64,000 bases of DNA from Actinostola sp. cb2023 (Eukaryota > Cnidaria > Anthozoa > Actiniaria > Actinostolidae), in assembly GCA_033675265.1 (NCBI GenBank), contig JAUJYZ010001228.1, forward strand, positions 1 to 64,000. The letters are read 5' to 3'. A program made the position numbers and the translations under genes. Numbering within the stretch: the stretch's first letter is position 1; the number at the start of each line of letters is the position of its first letter. The notes beneath the pieces were generated by a model, which worked only from the letters and a program-made list of their open reading frames with translations, did not search any database and had not been told where the DNA came from. Below, piece after piece: positions 25,530-35,263 of this stretch.

Positions 25530-25748
25530 AGTTTAAATTTGACCCCCTGAAGGTTTTCGCACGAAGCAATCTGAGTGCTCATTATGAATTCACCGGGATG
25601 TATCCATATACAACCCAGGGCTGTATATGGATACATCCCGGTGAATTCATAATATGAGCAATTCAATTCTATTCTATTGTTCAACCGGTCAATACCGGAG
25701 ATAAAGCCCTATGAATAACAAAGAAAACCGTGTCAAATTTAAACTAAA
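25530..25748. repeat. Nested inverted repeats with TTAGTTTAAATTTGAC ends
   Basis: Outer arms TTAGTTTAAATTTGAC and GTCAAATTTAAACTAA enclose a second, near-perfect hairpin at 25578-25658 whose arms contain ATGAATTCACCGGGATG. Confidence 0.7.
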
Positions 25749-26003
25749 CGCGTATTAAAGCTTGTTATTCCGCACTTATGTCGCCCTTGTAAGTCATGGT
25801 CGCCTTTTTGGCTGAGTGCGCGCGGATTTGCGATGACGTTCATTCAAAAGAGCGCTGTTTTCTGAAGATTAACGGTTCCAAATACTTTTTATCCTCTCAC
25901 AAACTGGTTTAAATATTTCATAAATTTATTAATTTGAATTAGATATGTTGTAAAATATGCTTAGGGGTTGCTACACAGTTATTACACATTTTGGCGTCTC
26001 AGA

Positions 26004-26273
26004 CAATTCGTTGCATTTCTTGTTGAGACATTTCTGAATATTTCTTAGTTTTTATATTTTATGTTATATGAAAATCGATCTCTCCCCCTCCCCCCTGTGT
26101 CAATGTTGATTCATAGTCACGTGTTTTGGATTTTGCGTGAAAGTCTAATCAACATTGTACTGAGGGGAGGGGAGATATCTGATATGAACATAATTTTTCA
26201 TTGTTTTTAATGGGAGAATAGTCATATAAGCACCTTTGAAGCACAACTGTCTCAACAGTTTTGAATCGAATTG
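26004..26273. repeat. 270-bp terminal unit, right copy
   Basis: Same as 24031-24293 apart from a 7-bp insertion (ATATTTT) and a rare substitution. It abuts the TA duplication and the resumed exon. Confidence 0.9.
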
Positions 26274-26275
26274 TA

Positions 26276-26309
26276 GGAGAAGCACATGATGCCATGGAGC
26301 GTTTGAATG
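26276..26309 (+). pseudogene. P-like gene exon 4, 3' part
   Basis: GEAHDAMERLN followed by one base and a GTAAAG donor. It continues the frame of 23971-24030 once the insertion and one TA are removed. Confidence 0.85.
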
Positions 26310-26465
26310 GTAAAGTAACAATATTAAAGTTTACCAGACCACATATCGAGTCAATTACTTATATCATTATAGTTTTTAAATCGGAGCATCAATAAAACAC
26401 ATCCAATTGTAAATACAATGATGTTATCCAAAATTTTCTTTAACAGTCATGTTACTATATTTCAG

Positions 26466-26685
26466 GAACAACAGAGCCATCACTTGCGACCCTAGCCTCC
26501 TCCGCAGGCTACTTTATCGGAATGGCATTTGTATCGGAATTGGGATTCCTTTTGCAGTTCATTTTTCTGAGTGATTGTGGATTCAGGTTTCCTGTTGCAC
26601 AATTCCCTTCAGGACATTGTACTCCAACAGACTTATACATGCTATTTTGGAAAGGAGTTTTGAAAATGAGAGAAACTGGATTTAG
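26466..26685 (+). pseudogene. P-like gene exon 5
   Basis: The acceptor is TTTCAG and the donor AG|GTAAGAG. It encodes GTTEPSLATLASSAGYFIGM through FPVAQFPSGHCTPTDLYMLF to MRETGF. Phases match both neighbours. Confidence 0.85.
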
Positions 26686-26908
26686 GTAAGAGAATGTTTT
26701 TGTCCTAACATCACTTAATTACCATTATAAAATTTCTAGATTGCTCTACTGATTTTTCTTCTTCAGATTGTACAATAAATTTATGATACTTCAAATAAGT
26801 ACTTCTTAACTCTACTAAAAAAAATAACTACACCACTAATTCAGTAACATTAACTTTAAGAAATAAATTGCAACATGTTTAATGTTATTTCTGTTCAATC
26901 CTTTATAG

Positions 26909-27056
26909 CATATATTGGTGTATCCTTGATGGGGCTGACTGCAATAGACAATTTATTAAAATCCATTTTAAAGGCATATGCGATCCCGCAGAAAAGAACT
27001 TCGTAACTAGAAACCCATTCACAGGTGATCCTATGGTGTTTATGATGGATTGCAAG
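26909..27056 (+). pseudogene. P-like gene exon 6 (LDGADCNRQF block)
   Basis: After the CTTTATAG acceptor one base completes Ser, then IYWCILDGADCNRQFIKIHF to PMVFMMDCK, ending at a codon boundary before GTACCGG. The Asp of LDGA is probably the second acidic residue of the RNase H core (inference). Confidence 0.85.
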
Positions 27057-27126
27057 GTACCGGTTACTCGCTATAATCTTTAATCTTTATAACTGTTACA
27101 TTGCCACTATAAAGTGACACAAGCAC

Positions 27127-28063
27127 AGTAGTAGGGAAATGGGAGTTCTACGCCACGGGCGCACCGGTGCACACCGGTGCACACCGGTGCACACCGGTGC
27201 CATCCGATACCATCCGAGTTCTGGACCACGGGCCGTCCGGTGCAGCCCAGTAATCCCGCGAGTTCCTTAAACTGATCGCGTTGGACCTTGATTTGGATGC
27301 TGAAATAGTTTCATGTAAGAACAAATAGCGATATCCAGGAGAACAATAGCGTGTACGGTTGTGTTTAATCGGTTTGATTTTCAGCGGTGGAAACTTTAAG
27401 TTTTAAATAAGATTAACAGGAATTGAATACTAAAAATAAACGTGATCAGAATTACACGTTCAAAGATCCTTAGGCTGGTCCGTTACAATAAAATTAATTG
27501 GATTTAGATTTGGATAGTTTGTAAGAACAATAGGTATCCTAGAGAGCAATAGGCTGGTCGAACTCGCTGGTTGTATAATTTACAATGATTGATCACACAG
27601 ACGTTTTGCTTAATTTGTTTATTTGATGATTATCTACTCTGTACACAGGCGTTATCTCAGGGCTTTTTCACACCGTGAGGTGACCGGGTAGCTAGAGGCA
27701 TTTTCGAATACATGTACAGAGTTCTCAAAATGGATTTTTATTATTTAGTTTGTTTGTGCCGATGTCACATGTTTGTGCCACGAACTGCTGACTCACGGAA
27801 AAATGAGGGATTACTGGGGGAAATAAAAAAAACGTCAGCGAAAAATGTCGTTCTAAAAAATAACCGTGGCATAGCACAAATCCTTAGGCCGGTGCGGCAT
27901 AACGGCTAGGATCGTTTTCAAAATAACTCCAGAGGTGCTCCGGGCAGCTCCGGGCTGCTCCGGGCTGCACCGGACGGCCCGTGGTCCAGAACTCGGATGG
28001 TATCGGATGGCACCGGTGTGCACCGGTGCGCCCGTGGCGTAGAACTCCCATTTCCCTACTACT
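27127..28063. mobile_element. 937-bp foldback transposon, 6-bp target duplication
   Basis: The ends AGTAGTAGGG and CCCTACTACT open about 125-bp inverted arms (27127-27253 and 27940-28063), which include GGGAGTTCTACGCCACGGGC. AAGCAC occurs immediately outside both ends (27121-27126 and 28064-28069). The left arm has an expanded 10-bp palindromic repeat (GCACCGGTGC core, four copies); the right arm has fewer. It lies in the intron between exons 6 and 7 of the P-like gene. There is no transposase frame, so the superfamily is unassigned; the 6-bp duplication is unusual. Confidence 0.85.
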
Positions 28064-28069
28064 AAGCAC

Positions 28070-28519
28070 AAGCAACATATGCATACTCAGTAATGTATTG
28101 CTCATTATTAACGGTGCTCGTCTTTTGTCTCACCTATTTCATAAATGGTGCCCTGAGTCTGCATATGTTGCTTAAGCCAGGCTTAAGACAATGTTTTCAT
28201 TTCAATAATTGTGTTTACCAAATAGAGTGCAGCCAATAAAAGAGGATGAAAAAGCTCACTAGTTATTAGAAAACAGGTGTAACAACAGGTTACAGGTGTA
28301 ACTTTTGGAGAACTATTATTTGTTATCCTTTTCCAATTATTTATTGTCTGCACTATACTTAGTCTGAGTCAAATATTTCAACATGCCTAATATACATGGC
28401 CTATACCCAACATACAAAATGTAATACTTTTATACCTACAGTATATGTATGCTTATATTAAATGACACATTGTATTACTTGTAATAATTACTTATTTCAA
28501 ATTCTATTTAATTTTTCAG
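28070..28519. other. Remainder of P-like gene intron
   Basis: AT-rich intronic sequence; nothing recognised. It ends in a good polypyrimidine tract and CAG. Confidence 0.5.
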
Positions 28520-28770
28520 CATAACTTCAAGAAGATCCGAAATAACATCGAAAAAGTAATGAGAAAAAAACCCCAAGGCATTTGATACTGGAAGAAAAAA
28601 GCATCACCTGGAAAATGTTTAAGGATGCATTCAATTGGGACCAGTCTTCATTTTCACTCCCTCTTCATGAGCGACTAACATTAGTGCACTTCGAGCTTGA
28701 TCCCTCAGATAAAATGAGAAATCACCTTGCTGAAGATGTGTTGGACAAGAAAATGCTCTTTTTACTTCAG
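28520..28770 (+). pseudogene. P-like gene exon 7 with one-base deletion
   Basis: It begins HNFKKIRNNIEK. The natural frame then resumes one base out as KKTPRHLILEEKSITWKMF to LHERLTL, HFELDPSDKMRNHLAEDVLD and KKMLFLLQ before a GTATT donor. The break is in the A run at 28551-28555, which is one base short of what the frame requires. Confidence 0.85.
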
Positions 28771-28859
28771 GTATTAACAGCTGTATACAATTTTTTGAAA
28801 TAAATACAAATCTAAATTTCATAAGCATGACATCAAATTTTAAATAACTATTTCCACAG

Positions 28860-29078
28860 AAATACCAAGAACACCTACAATCAATCAGTACCGAGGATGG
28901 TGGAAGTTATTTAGATTCAGCCATCAAACTGCTGAGTTATACATCTGAAGTCATTGACTTATTCAGTGACAAATATCCCATAAGAGTCCCCAGTGATAGC
29001 AGACTGAAGAAGCTGCACAGCTTTTATAAATTCATGCTAGCCTGGAGAGTAGAATGCGATGAAGACAACAGCAAATTT
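28860..29078 (+). pseudogene. P-like gene last exon, 5' part (interrupted)
   Basis: After TTTCCACAG come 73 codons (KYQEHLQSIS to VECDEDNSKF), which stop abruptly at TTT where ATGCCCC foreign sequence begins. The frame resumes at GTG 35264 as VSSKLWFDIQSM. Confidence 0.85.
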
Positions 29079-29307
29079 ATGCCCCTTAGTCTTAAACTCA
29101 AACAGGGGACAACGACATTGCTTGGGCGCTGCTCCGTTTGCTGGGATATAGTTAATAATAAACTATGAATATAATTATATGACACATACCATGTTTTGGC
29201 GTATTTGGCCACTCCTGTGGCCGTTTATTTTGACAAATTAACTTACAACGGATGTGTAACATGATCTACACAAGTTCACAGCAAAGGTGAGGGCAAATTC
29301 CGCCACA
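29079..29307 (-). repeat. Split direct repeat B2
   Basis: 229 bp from ATGCCCCTTAGTC to CCGCCACA, essentially identical to 29531-29759. It joins the interrupted host exon. Confidence 0.9.
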
Positions 29308-29346
29308 CACCTAAAATGTCAAATGAGGTGGACTGGGGAGGTGGTG

Positions 29347-29530
29347 GGTTAAAGTTTTCTCCACGATGTATTCCAAGATGGAGGCGACCGAGAGGCCTAA
29401 GACTCCAGGGTAACCACCCCTCACAACGAACGGAAGTTGCCAACACCGGAAGTAACAATAACTTTAACTTATTATTAAGCCTAGTTGCATAAAGCAATTT
29501 ATATCACTATTCGTAAAATAAATTATATTT
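29347..29530 (-). repeat. Split direct repeat A2
   Basis: 184 bp from GGTTAAAG to TTATATTT, essentially identical to 35080-35263. Its minus-strand sequence carries CCATCTTGG, a YY1-like motif often seen in element promoters. Confidence 0.9.
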
Positions 29531-29759
29531 ATGCCCCTTAGTCTTAAACTCAAACAGGGGACAACGACATTGCTTGGGCGCTGCTCCGTTTGCTGGGATA
29601 TAGTTAATAATAAACTATGAATATAATTATATGACACATACCATGTTTTGGCGTATTTGGCCACTCCTGTGGCCGTTTATTTTGACAAATTAACTTACAA
29701 CGGATGTGTAACATGATCTACACAAGTTCACAGCAAAGGTGAGGGCAAATTCCGCCACA
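29531..29759 (-). repeat. Split direct repeat B1
   Basis: Second copy of the 229-bp B repeat, abutting A2 with no spacer, as expected at the circle junction of this element class. Confidence 0.9.
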
Positions 29760-29962
29760 GCCCGGAGCCTGCGACAGGGCAGCCCCACCCAAAGCCCAAG
29801 CAATGCCGAAAAATTGTCAACGCAAAGTGCTTTAACAGTCCAGAGACCCTAGAAGATGATCCAGTTACCTCAGCCCCTGCATGAGGCTCATCTTCACAGC
29901 TCCAGGGTGAATGGATATCTCAACCCTAAGATTAACTAACAATTTCTAAGTTTTTGGTCCTT

Positions 29963-30140
29963 AAAGACGGGGCAAGGTTACCTCAGCCCCTGCATGTGGC
30001 CTTGCCCCCCCTTTCTATGACCTGTACATGTAGCAGCTAAGGGTATCTCAATCCCTAAGATTAAACTAACATCGCTAAATTTGGGTCGTTAAAGACGGGG
30101 CAAGGTTACGTCAGCCCCTGCATGAGGCCTTGCCCCCCTT
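29963..30140. repeat. Tandem palindromic repeats in element body (GGGGCAAGG..CCTTGCCCC)
   Basis: Two clear copies about 130 bp apart, plus a degenerate one from 29850, contain GGGGCAAGGTTAC, TCAGCCCCTGCATG and GGCCTTGCCCC. Confidence 0.7.
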
Positions 30141-30229
30141 ATCCCGACCTGTAGCAACTAACGTAACTCTTATTGTAACTAATTCAATATAGATGGATAA
30201 TGTCAGTGACTGAACGTTACTATTGAATA

Positions 30230-30720
30230 GCAGTAAAATGTAAGATAAGCAAAGACCTTCGCTCCTGATAAAAGTCATTTCCTAGGTTGATAACGTTATT
30301 TCTACATCTATTTTACTTGAACTGATGTGAAAGAAACTGGCCCCGCCCTTGCAGAGGTGCAGTTCTCCCATCAGTGTATAATAACATAAGACTGTAAGAT
30401 AACCAAAGACCTTCGCTCCTGCTAAAGGTCATTTCCTATTTCACTTGAACTGATGTGAAAGAAATCGGCCCCGCCCCTGCAGAGGTCGCTCTCCCATCAA
30501 TGCATAACATAAACTGTAAGATGCCTAAAGACCTTCGCTCCTGCTAAAGGTCATTTCCTAGGTTGATAACGCTCTTTCTATATTTATTTAATTTAAACTT
30601 ATGTAAAAGAAATTGGCCCCGCCTTGCAGAGGTCCAGCATCCTCATCAGTGAGTAGTAATGTGAAACTATTACGTAATAAGAAATCAACACCTTCGCTCC
30701 TGCTGAAGGTCGATTTAGCT
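30230..30720. repeat. Tandem repeats with ACCTTCGCTCCTG motif (4 copies)
   Basis: Copies near 30240, 30394, 30517 and 30675 share GTAAGATAA..AAAGACCTTCGCTCCTG and AGGTCATTTCCT. Spacing is 120-160 bp. They are noncoding and inside the retroelement body. Confidence 0.75.
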
Positions 30721-32499
30721 AGTTGTTTACATGCGTGGTGATGAGCCATCTGACAAGTAACCCTTTGAATTAGAGTGATGGAGTTCTTATATACCTAAGG
30801 AAGGCCTTCGCATTCCAAAATCCGCAACGTCTAATTTGAGAATCCTTGTCAGCGCCTATTCGAAAACAGCCATATGATTGTGGTTCGAATACCAGACTGC
30901 TATTAGATATAACACATAGCAAGCACTAGCCAAGTCGTGGACGACCACTGAAGCCCCTGCAAACAGTAGCATGACCATGCTTGGGAAAAGTAAGCAACAA
31001 GAAAAACTCACGTACATGCTGGATGGCCGTCCAGACTGACGTTTGTGCTGCAAGGATACCGACATGGACAAATGGCAGCATATGTAGAACAGATTATTCT
31101 CAACATACTGAATTTATAATCTTAGTTAAACTACATTTAGGCAGCATGCCGGACACGAAAACCCCATTATAAACCCACTGTGTGGGAAAAATTAGGGACC
31201 GTGTACCACCTACCATGCAATACTGCAACCTGTGGCAAGGTTCCTAACTAATTTAATAAGAAAAGTTTTGTTTACACGACATTCAGTCCATGCTCCTGTT
31301 ATGTGTGTCACTGCACAGTATCGGTGTGGGAATCCCGTTGACTAATTGCCCATGGGTGTTCCATATCAGCAGTAAATTGATCTGGCCATCGGTGCCCTCT
31401 CATAGTGGGTGTAGGTTCTGCAAGCAAAATTAAACTCGCGGCCAGTAGAGAAATTAGCAAACCCAATGCATTTATACAACAAATACCCGTGCAATACACA
31501 AAGCAATAACAGTTGAGGGCTGGTAATAACCCAATGGCCAATCACTATACAGTAATAATAAATTTGGAAGTAGTAAAAGGAATTTGGAAAATTGGCCATA
31601 TCTGGCAAAATTGACAATGCTGCTGATGATCAACTCATAGCAATGGGAATTACATTTCTAACAATTTATGACCAACATGCCTTGTAAATATACTATAATA
31701 CGAATCCAATAGTAATGTCAATGACAATGATCATACATATATAATAATGTTAATAATAATAAAAGAAGCAGTAAATGTAATATCAAAGGATTTTAACACA
31801 GATAATAACAATATGTCAATAAAACAATATATAAATAATAGTGATATGACCATAGCAAATCATAATAATAATGATAGTCATAAAAACAATAGTTGCAAAT
31901 ATAGCAATGATTAGGAGACTACGATAAATTACTAATTTACTACTAATAATAATCATCGTCATGGACACTAATTTAATGCATTGGTCGTAACCATAACAGT
32001 GATAATAATTGCTTATTAATCACAACAATACTGATGATAATAATACCATAATTATTGTTATGCTTCCAATTTTAATGTATATACGTGTATATACCTTTTC
32101 TTAATGACTTAGTTACTTTATACCAGCTAGCATATTTTACTATTTTTTGTGTATTTTATAGGGAGGTCCACAAGTTTATCAGTCTTTGACTGTAATGTGT
32201 TGTAAAACCTCATTAAATAAAGTTATCATTATAATAATAATTAATAATAAAGAATATGGAAAATTGATAACGTAAATAAAATAAAATAAATAATATTCAC
32301 AGTAATAAAATTAATAATGAGAATAATAACATAATAATGTTACACTCACACTACCCCTACATGAGATGTGTTGTTTTCATTCACTCAAATTCACAGTTAT
32401 AAAATAAAAATGGGTAGGAACGAGCCATGTCAAAACAATACCTTGTTGACAAAGACGGCAAGCCCAGTAAACGCCCAGTAAAAACACACCTGGAGGGTG
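30721..32499. other. AT-rich element body with simple repeats and a LINE-like tail
   Basis: There is no credible gene. From about 31690 the sequence is rich in AAT/ATA simple repeats. Around 32200-32250 CCTCATTAAATAAAG followed by an AAT-rich run resembles the 3' tail of a plus-strand non-LTR element. Confidence 0.45.
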
Positions 32500-32660
32500 T
32501 AACCTCGAAGGTAACAAAAACAATCCTTTGATGGCATAGCCTCGAAGGAAACAATAACAATCCTTGAGGGCGTACCCTCAAAGGAAACAATAACAATCCT
32601 TGATGGCATAGCCTCGAAGGAAACAATAACAATCCTTGAGGGCATAGCCTCGAAGGTAAC
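32500..32660. repeat. 36-bp tandem repeat (about 4 copies)
   Basis: The unit contains CCTCGAAGGAAACAATAACA and ATCCTTGAGGGC. The 36-bp period preserves frame and yields a 12-residue periodic, but probably untranslated, minus-strand peptide. Degenerate relatives lie at 32976-33070 and 33462-33535. Confidence 0.8.
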
Positions 32661-33710
32661 AAAATAAAATAAAATAAAATAACAAAAGGCAATCTATAAT
32701 AATGCTGATAATAATACTAATATTAACCATAACAATAAGAATAATGTTGAGGTGGGAATGGATAAGGCAAAACATATAAACAATTGATGATATAAATGAA
32801 AGTAAAATTAGCAAATTATTGCTGGAAAAACCTGTCAAGACGAAATAGTGTTGACACAAAGCTTTCCTGTGATAACCCATTAGGTACATAACATACAATA
32901 ACCCATTTAACAAGACCAATGATAAATAGTATGATGTAACATAATAACAAATATTGCATAGATAAACCCATCTAGCCTTGAGGGCGAAGCCGAAAAGGTA
33001 TTCCTTGAGAGCGTAATCTCGAAGGAAAGCAATATTGTACAAAGAGTCCTTGAGGACAAAAACCTCAAAGGCATTCAATAATATAATAATAATAATGACT
33101 AGAATGATGATTCAATAATAATAATAATAATGATAGTAATAATAATAATAATAACAATGATAATAACAATAATAATAATGAGTAATAACAATAATAATAA
33201 TGATAATAATAATGTTGTGATGGTATTGGATAAGTGTCAAGACATAATAATGAAAGTAAAATTAGCAAATTCTTGCGTGAAAAACTTATATTTTGGACAA
33301 AATAGTGTTGATGCTAAGCTTTGAGGACTTTAATACCACGTTATGTGTGTAACAATAATATTTTCTATAACTAGAACAAATAAATTGTATGAATTGAAAT
33401 TGTAATATAATAATAATTATTCTAACCAATATTGAGTATACATGTATGAACACACCTCAACAGAGAAGCCTCGAAGGTATTCCCTGAGAGCGTAATCTCG
33501 AAGGAAAGCAGTCCTTGTGGGTAAAACCTCAAAGGCAATCAATAATAATAATATTATTAATAATATGTAATATGTAAACTAATTTAACTTTTAATATGAC
33601 TGTATTCTTAACGGGATGGTATCTTATTCAACATCTTGCATCTTACCCCCCATCAACAATGGTATCATAACCTTCCAATATTAAAGCAAGCACAGAAACA
33701 TAAATACTGT

Positions 33711-34320
33711 GACAAAGTCCAACGGCATTGAAACATGAATGGCTCAACCACAGAGTGGACGGCCGCAGAATCATGCTATAGACCGCACATAAACTTGGTA
33801 TCGGCGGGGGACATTGCTGTAACAGCTGTCCCTCCACAATTACCCAAGCACATAAACTGACAAAGTCCAACGGCATTGAAACATGAATGGCTCAACCACA
33901 GAGTGGACGGCCGCAGAATCATGCTATAGACCGCACATAAACTTGGTATCGGCGGGGGACATTGCTGTAACAGCTGTCCCTCCACAATTACCCAAGCACA
34001 TAAACATAATAATAATAATAATAATAATAATTTAATTCTTGAAAAAGCGCATTACATATAAATCTCAATGCTCTTGAGATTGACCAAAACCAACGGCATT
34101 GAAACATGAATGGCTCAACCACAATGTGGACGGCCGCAGAATCATGCTATAGACCGCACATAAACTTGGTATCGGCGGGGGACATTGCTGTAACAGCTGT
34201 CCCTCCACAATTACCCAAGCACATAAACTGACAAAGTCCAATGGCATTAAAACATGAATAGCTCAACCACAGTGTAGCTGGCTGCTAAGTTCATGCTATA
34301 TAGGCCACTCATGACTTGTT
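33711..34320. repeat. 147-bp tandem repeats (3 full and 1 partial copy)
   Basis: Copies start at 33711, 33858, about 34082 and 34229 (partial), marked by CGGCATTGAAACATGAATGG and TCGGCGGGGGACATTGC. An AAT-run insertion splits the array at about 34004-34081. Confidence 0.85.
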
Positions 34321-34499
34321 ATGTCATAATAATAATAATGTAACAATGTATTTAAAGGCACAGTGCATTTTCATGATGCAAACAAGGTGGTAAGAGTACC
34401 CCTGAAGTTAACGTATGAATATTCATATGATTAAAATTAGTCACAAAATTTCCAAGGGCCTAGTTGTTACTATGCTAAATATATAAAATTGAGGGCATA

Positions 34500-34953
34500 T
34501 CATATGGCCCCTCTATAGCTTTTGTAAAGGGTTTTGTTGCCCAAATTGTTCAAATGTATGCCATCACGGACATAAATGTTAGTTTTTGGCTTCCGGAGTC
34601 CAGAAGGAAGCCAGAATTTTGCAAACTCAATCCTCTCCAGCGCCTCTCTCAGTTGATCGTTTAAACTTTCAACGAACTGGCTATACTGCATTGGCATCGG
34701 GGTAGCATAAGTCATTAGAACCTATTTCTAATACAACAATATGTGGGCACCATGAGCGAATGATTCATTTGTCCCAACGCTCAAGTTTTTCGATTGTTCT
34801 CCCCCCTGTGCCGTGCAAAACGACTTTACACGCTCGGCTGATCCCCAGCGATGACGAAAAGCGGTCATTTGACTCTCTCATGGTAAAATTAAACAGCCTT
34901 CTCACGAAGGAATGACCAAGAACTAATGCCTGTGGCTTTTGGTGTCGATTCAT
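34500..34953 (-). pseudogene. SGNH/GDSL-type hydrolase remnant of the retroelement
   Basis: Two minus-strand frames (34953-34765 and 34715-34500) and a third-frame stretch between them carry the SGNH blocks in order: LVLGHSFVRRL (block I, Ser), VLHGTGGRTI (block II-like Gly), VVLEIGSNDL (block III Asn) and RDGIHLNNLGN (block V Asp-x-x-His). The blocks lie in different frames, so the gene is broken at about 34720-34765. SGNH hydrolase domains are known passengers of some Ngaro-group and CR1-group retroelements. Orientation matches the enclosing split-repeat element. Confidence 0.7.
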
Positions 34954-35079
34954 CGCCTCTCTGGGAGTTACACCCCGAGATTATATTGCTATATGCACAG
35001 ATGATTAGCAGTTGCTAAAGTTACTTAACTTTTTCTCTTGGAATAACGTCGATGTAAGGAGATTTTTGCAGATGTAATC

Positions 35080-35263
35080 GGTTAAAGTTTTCTCCACGAT
35101 GTATTCCAAGATGGAGGCGACCGAGAGGCCTAAGACTCCAGGGTAACCACCCCTCACAACGAACGGAAGTTGCCAACACCGGAAGTAACAATAACTTTAA
35201 CTTATTATTAAGCCTAGTTGCATAAAGCAATTTATATCACTATTCGTAAAATAAATTATATTT
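35080..35263 (-). repeat. Split direct repeat A1
   Basis: 184 bp, the partner of A2. It is the 5' end of the element on the minus strand and abuts the resumed host exon. Confidence 0.9.

Larger units (their letters stand above)
24031..26273. mobile_element. 2243-bp composite element inserted at TA in a coding exon
   Basis: The outer ends are CAATTCG and CGAATTG, perfect inverted 7-mers within looser 26-bp inverted ends. They are flanked by a TA duplication (24029-24030 and 26274-26275). Removing the element plus one TA restores the exon frame exactly. The element consists of two direct copies of a 263/270-bp unit around a 1710-bp core. TA target choice points to the Tc1/mariner superfamily. 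A minus-strand stretch at 25209-25457 has a helix-turn-helix-like segment (VKDIQANLQVSRASIYRIKN), which may be a transposase remnant. Confidence 0.8.
29079..35263 (-). mobile_element. Ngaro/PAT-like YR retrotransposon derivative with split direct repeats
   Basis: Read on the minus strand the order is A1 (35263-35080), body, B1 (29759-29531), A2 (29530-29347), a 39-bp gap, B2 (29307-29079). A1 and A2 are both 184 bp and B1 and B2 both 229 bp, each pair essentially identical. Split direct repeats of this kind are diagnostic of PAT/Ngaro-type DIRS-order elements, which integrate through a tyrosine recombinase and leave no target duplication. None is seen here: exon AAATTT meets ATGCCCC, the other end reads ATATTT then exon GTG, and the internal B1/A2 junction reads ATATTTATGCC, as a circle junction would. 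The body has an SGNH-hydrolase remnant in the same orientation, known from some Ngaro elements. No reverse transcriptase, RNase H or recombinase frame is visible, so this copy is nonautonomous or gutted. Confidence 0.75.

Noticed and set aside
24031..26273. LTR retrotransposon (direct terminal repeats)
   Set aside because: The repeats do not begin TG or end CA, the duplication is TA, and there is no gag-pol.
32381..33078. Minus-strand ORFs of 103-166 aa rich in Leu/Phe/Tyr
   Set aside because: They read through the 36-bp tandem repeat and AAT-rich simple sequence; no domain.
29079..35263. Two independently inserted elements, one long and one short
   Set aside because: The equal lengths of A1/A2 and B1/B2, the abutting B1-A2 junction and the absence of duplications fit one split-direct-repeat element better.
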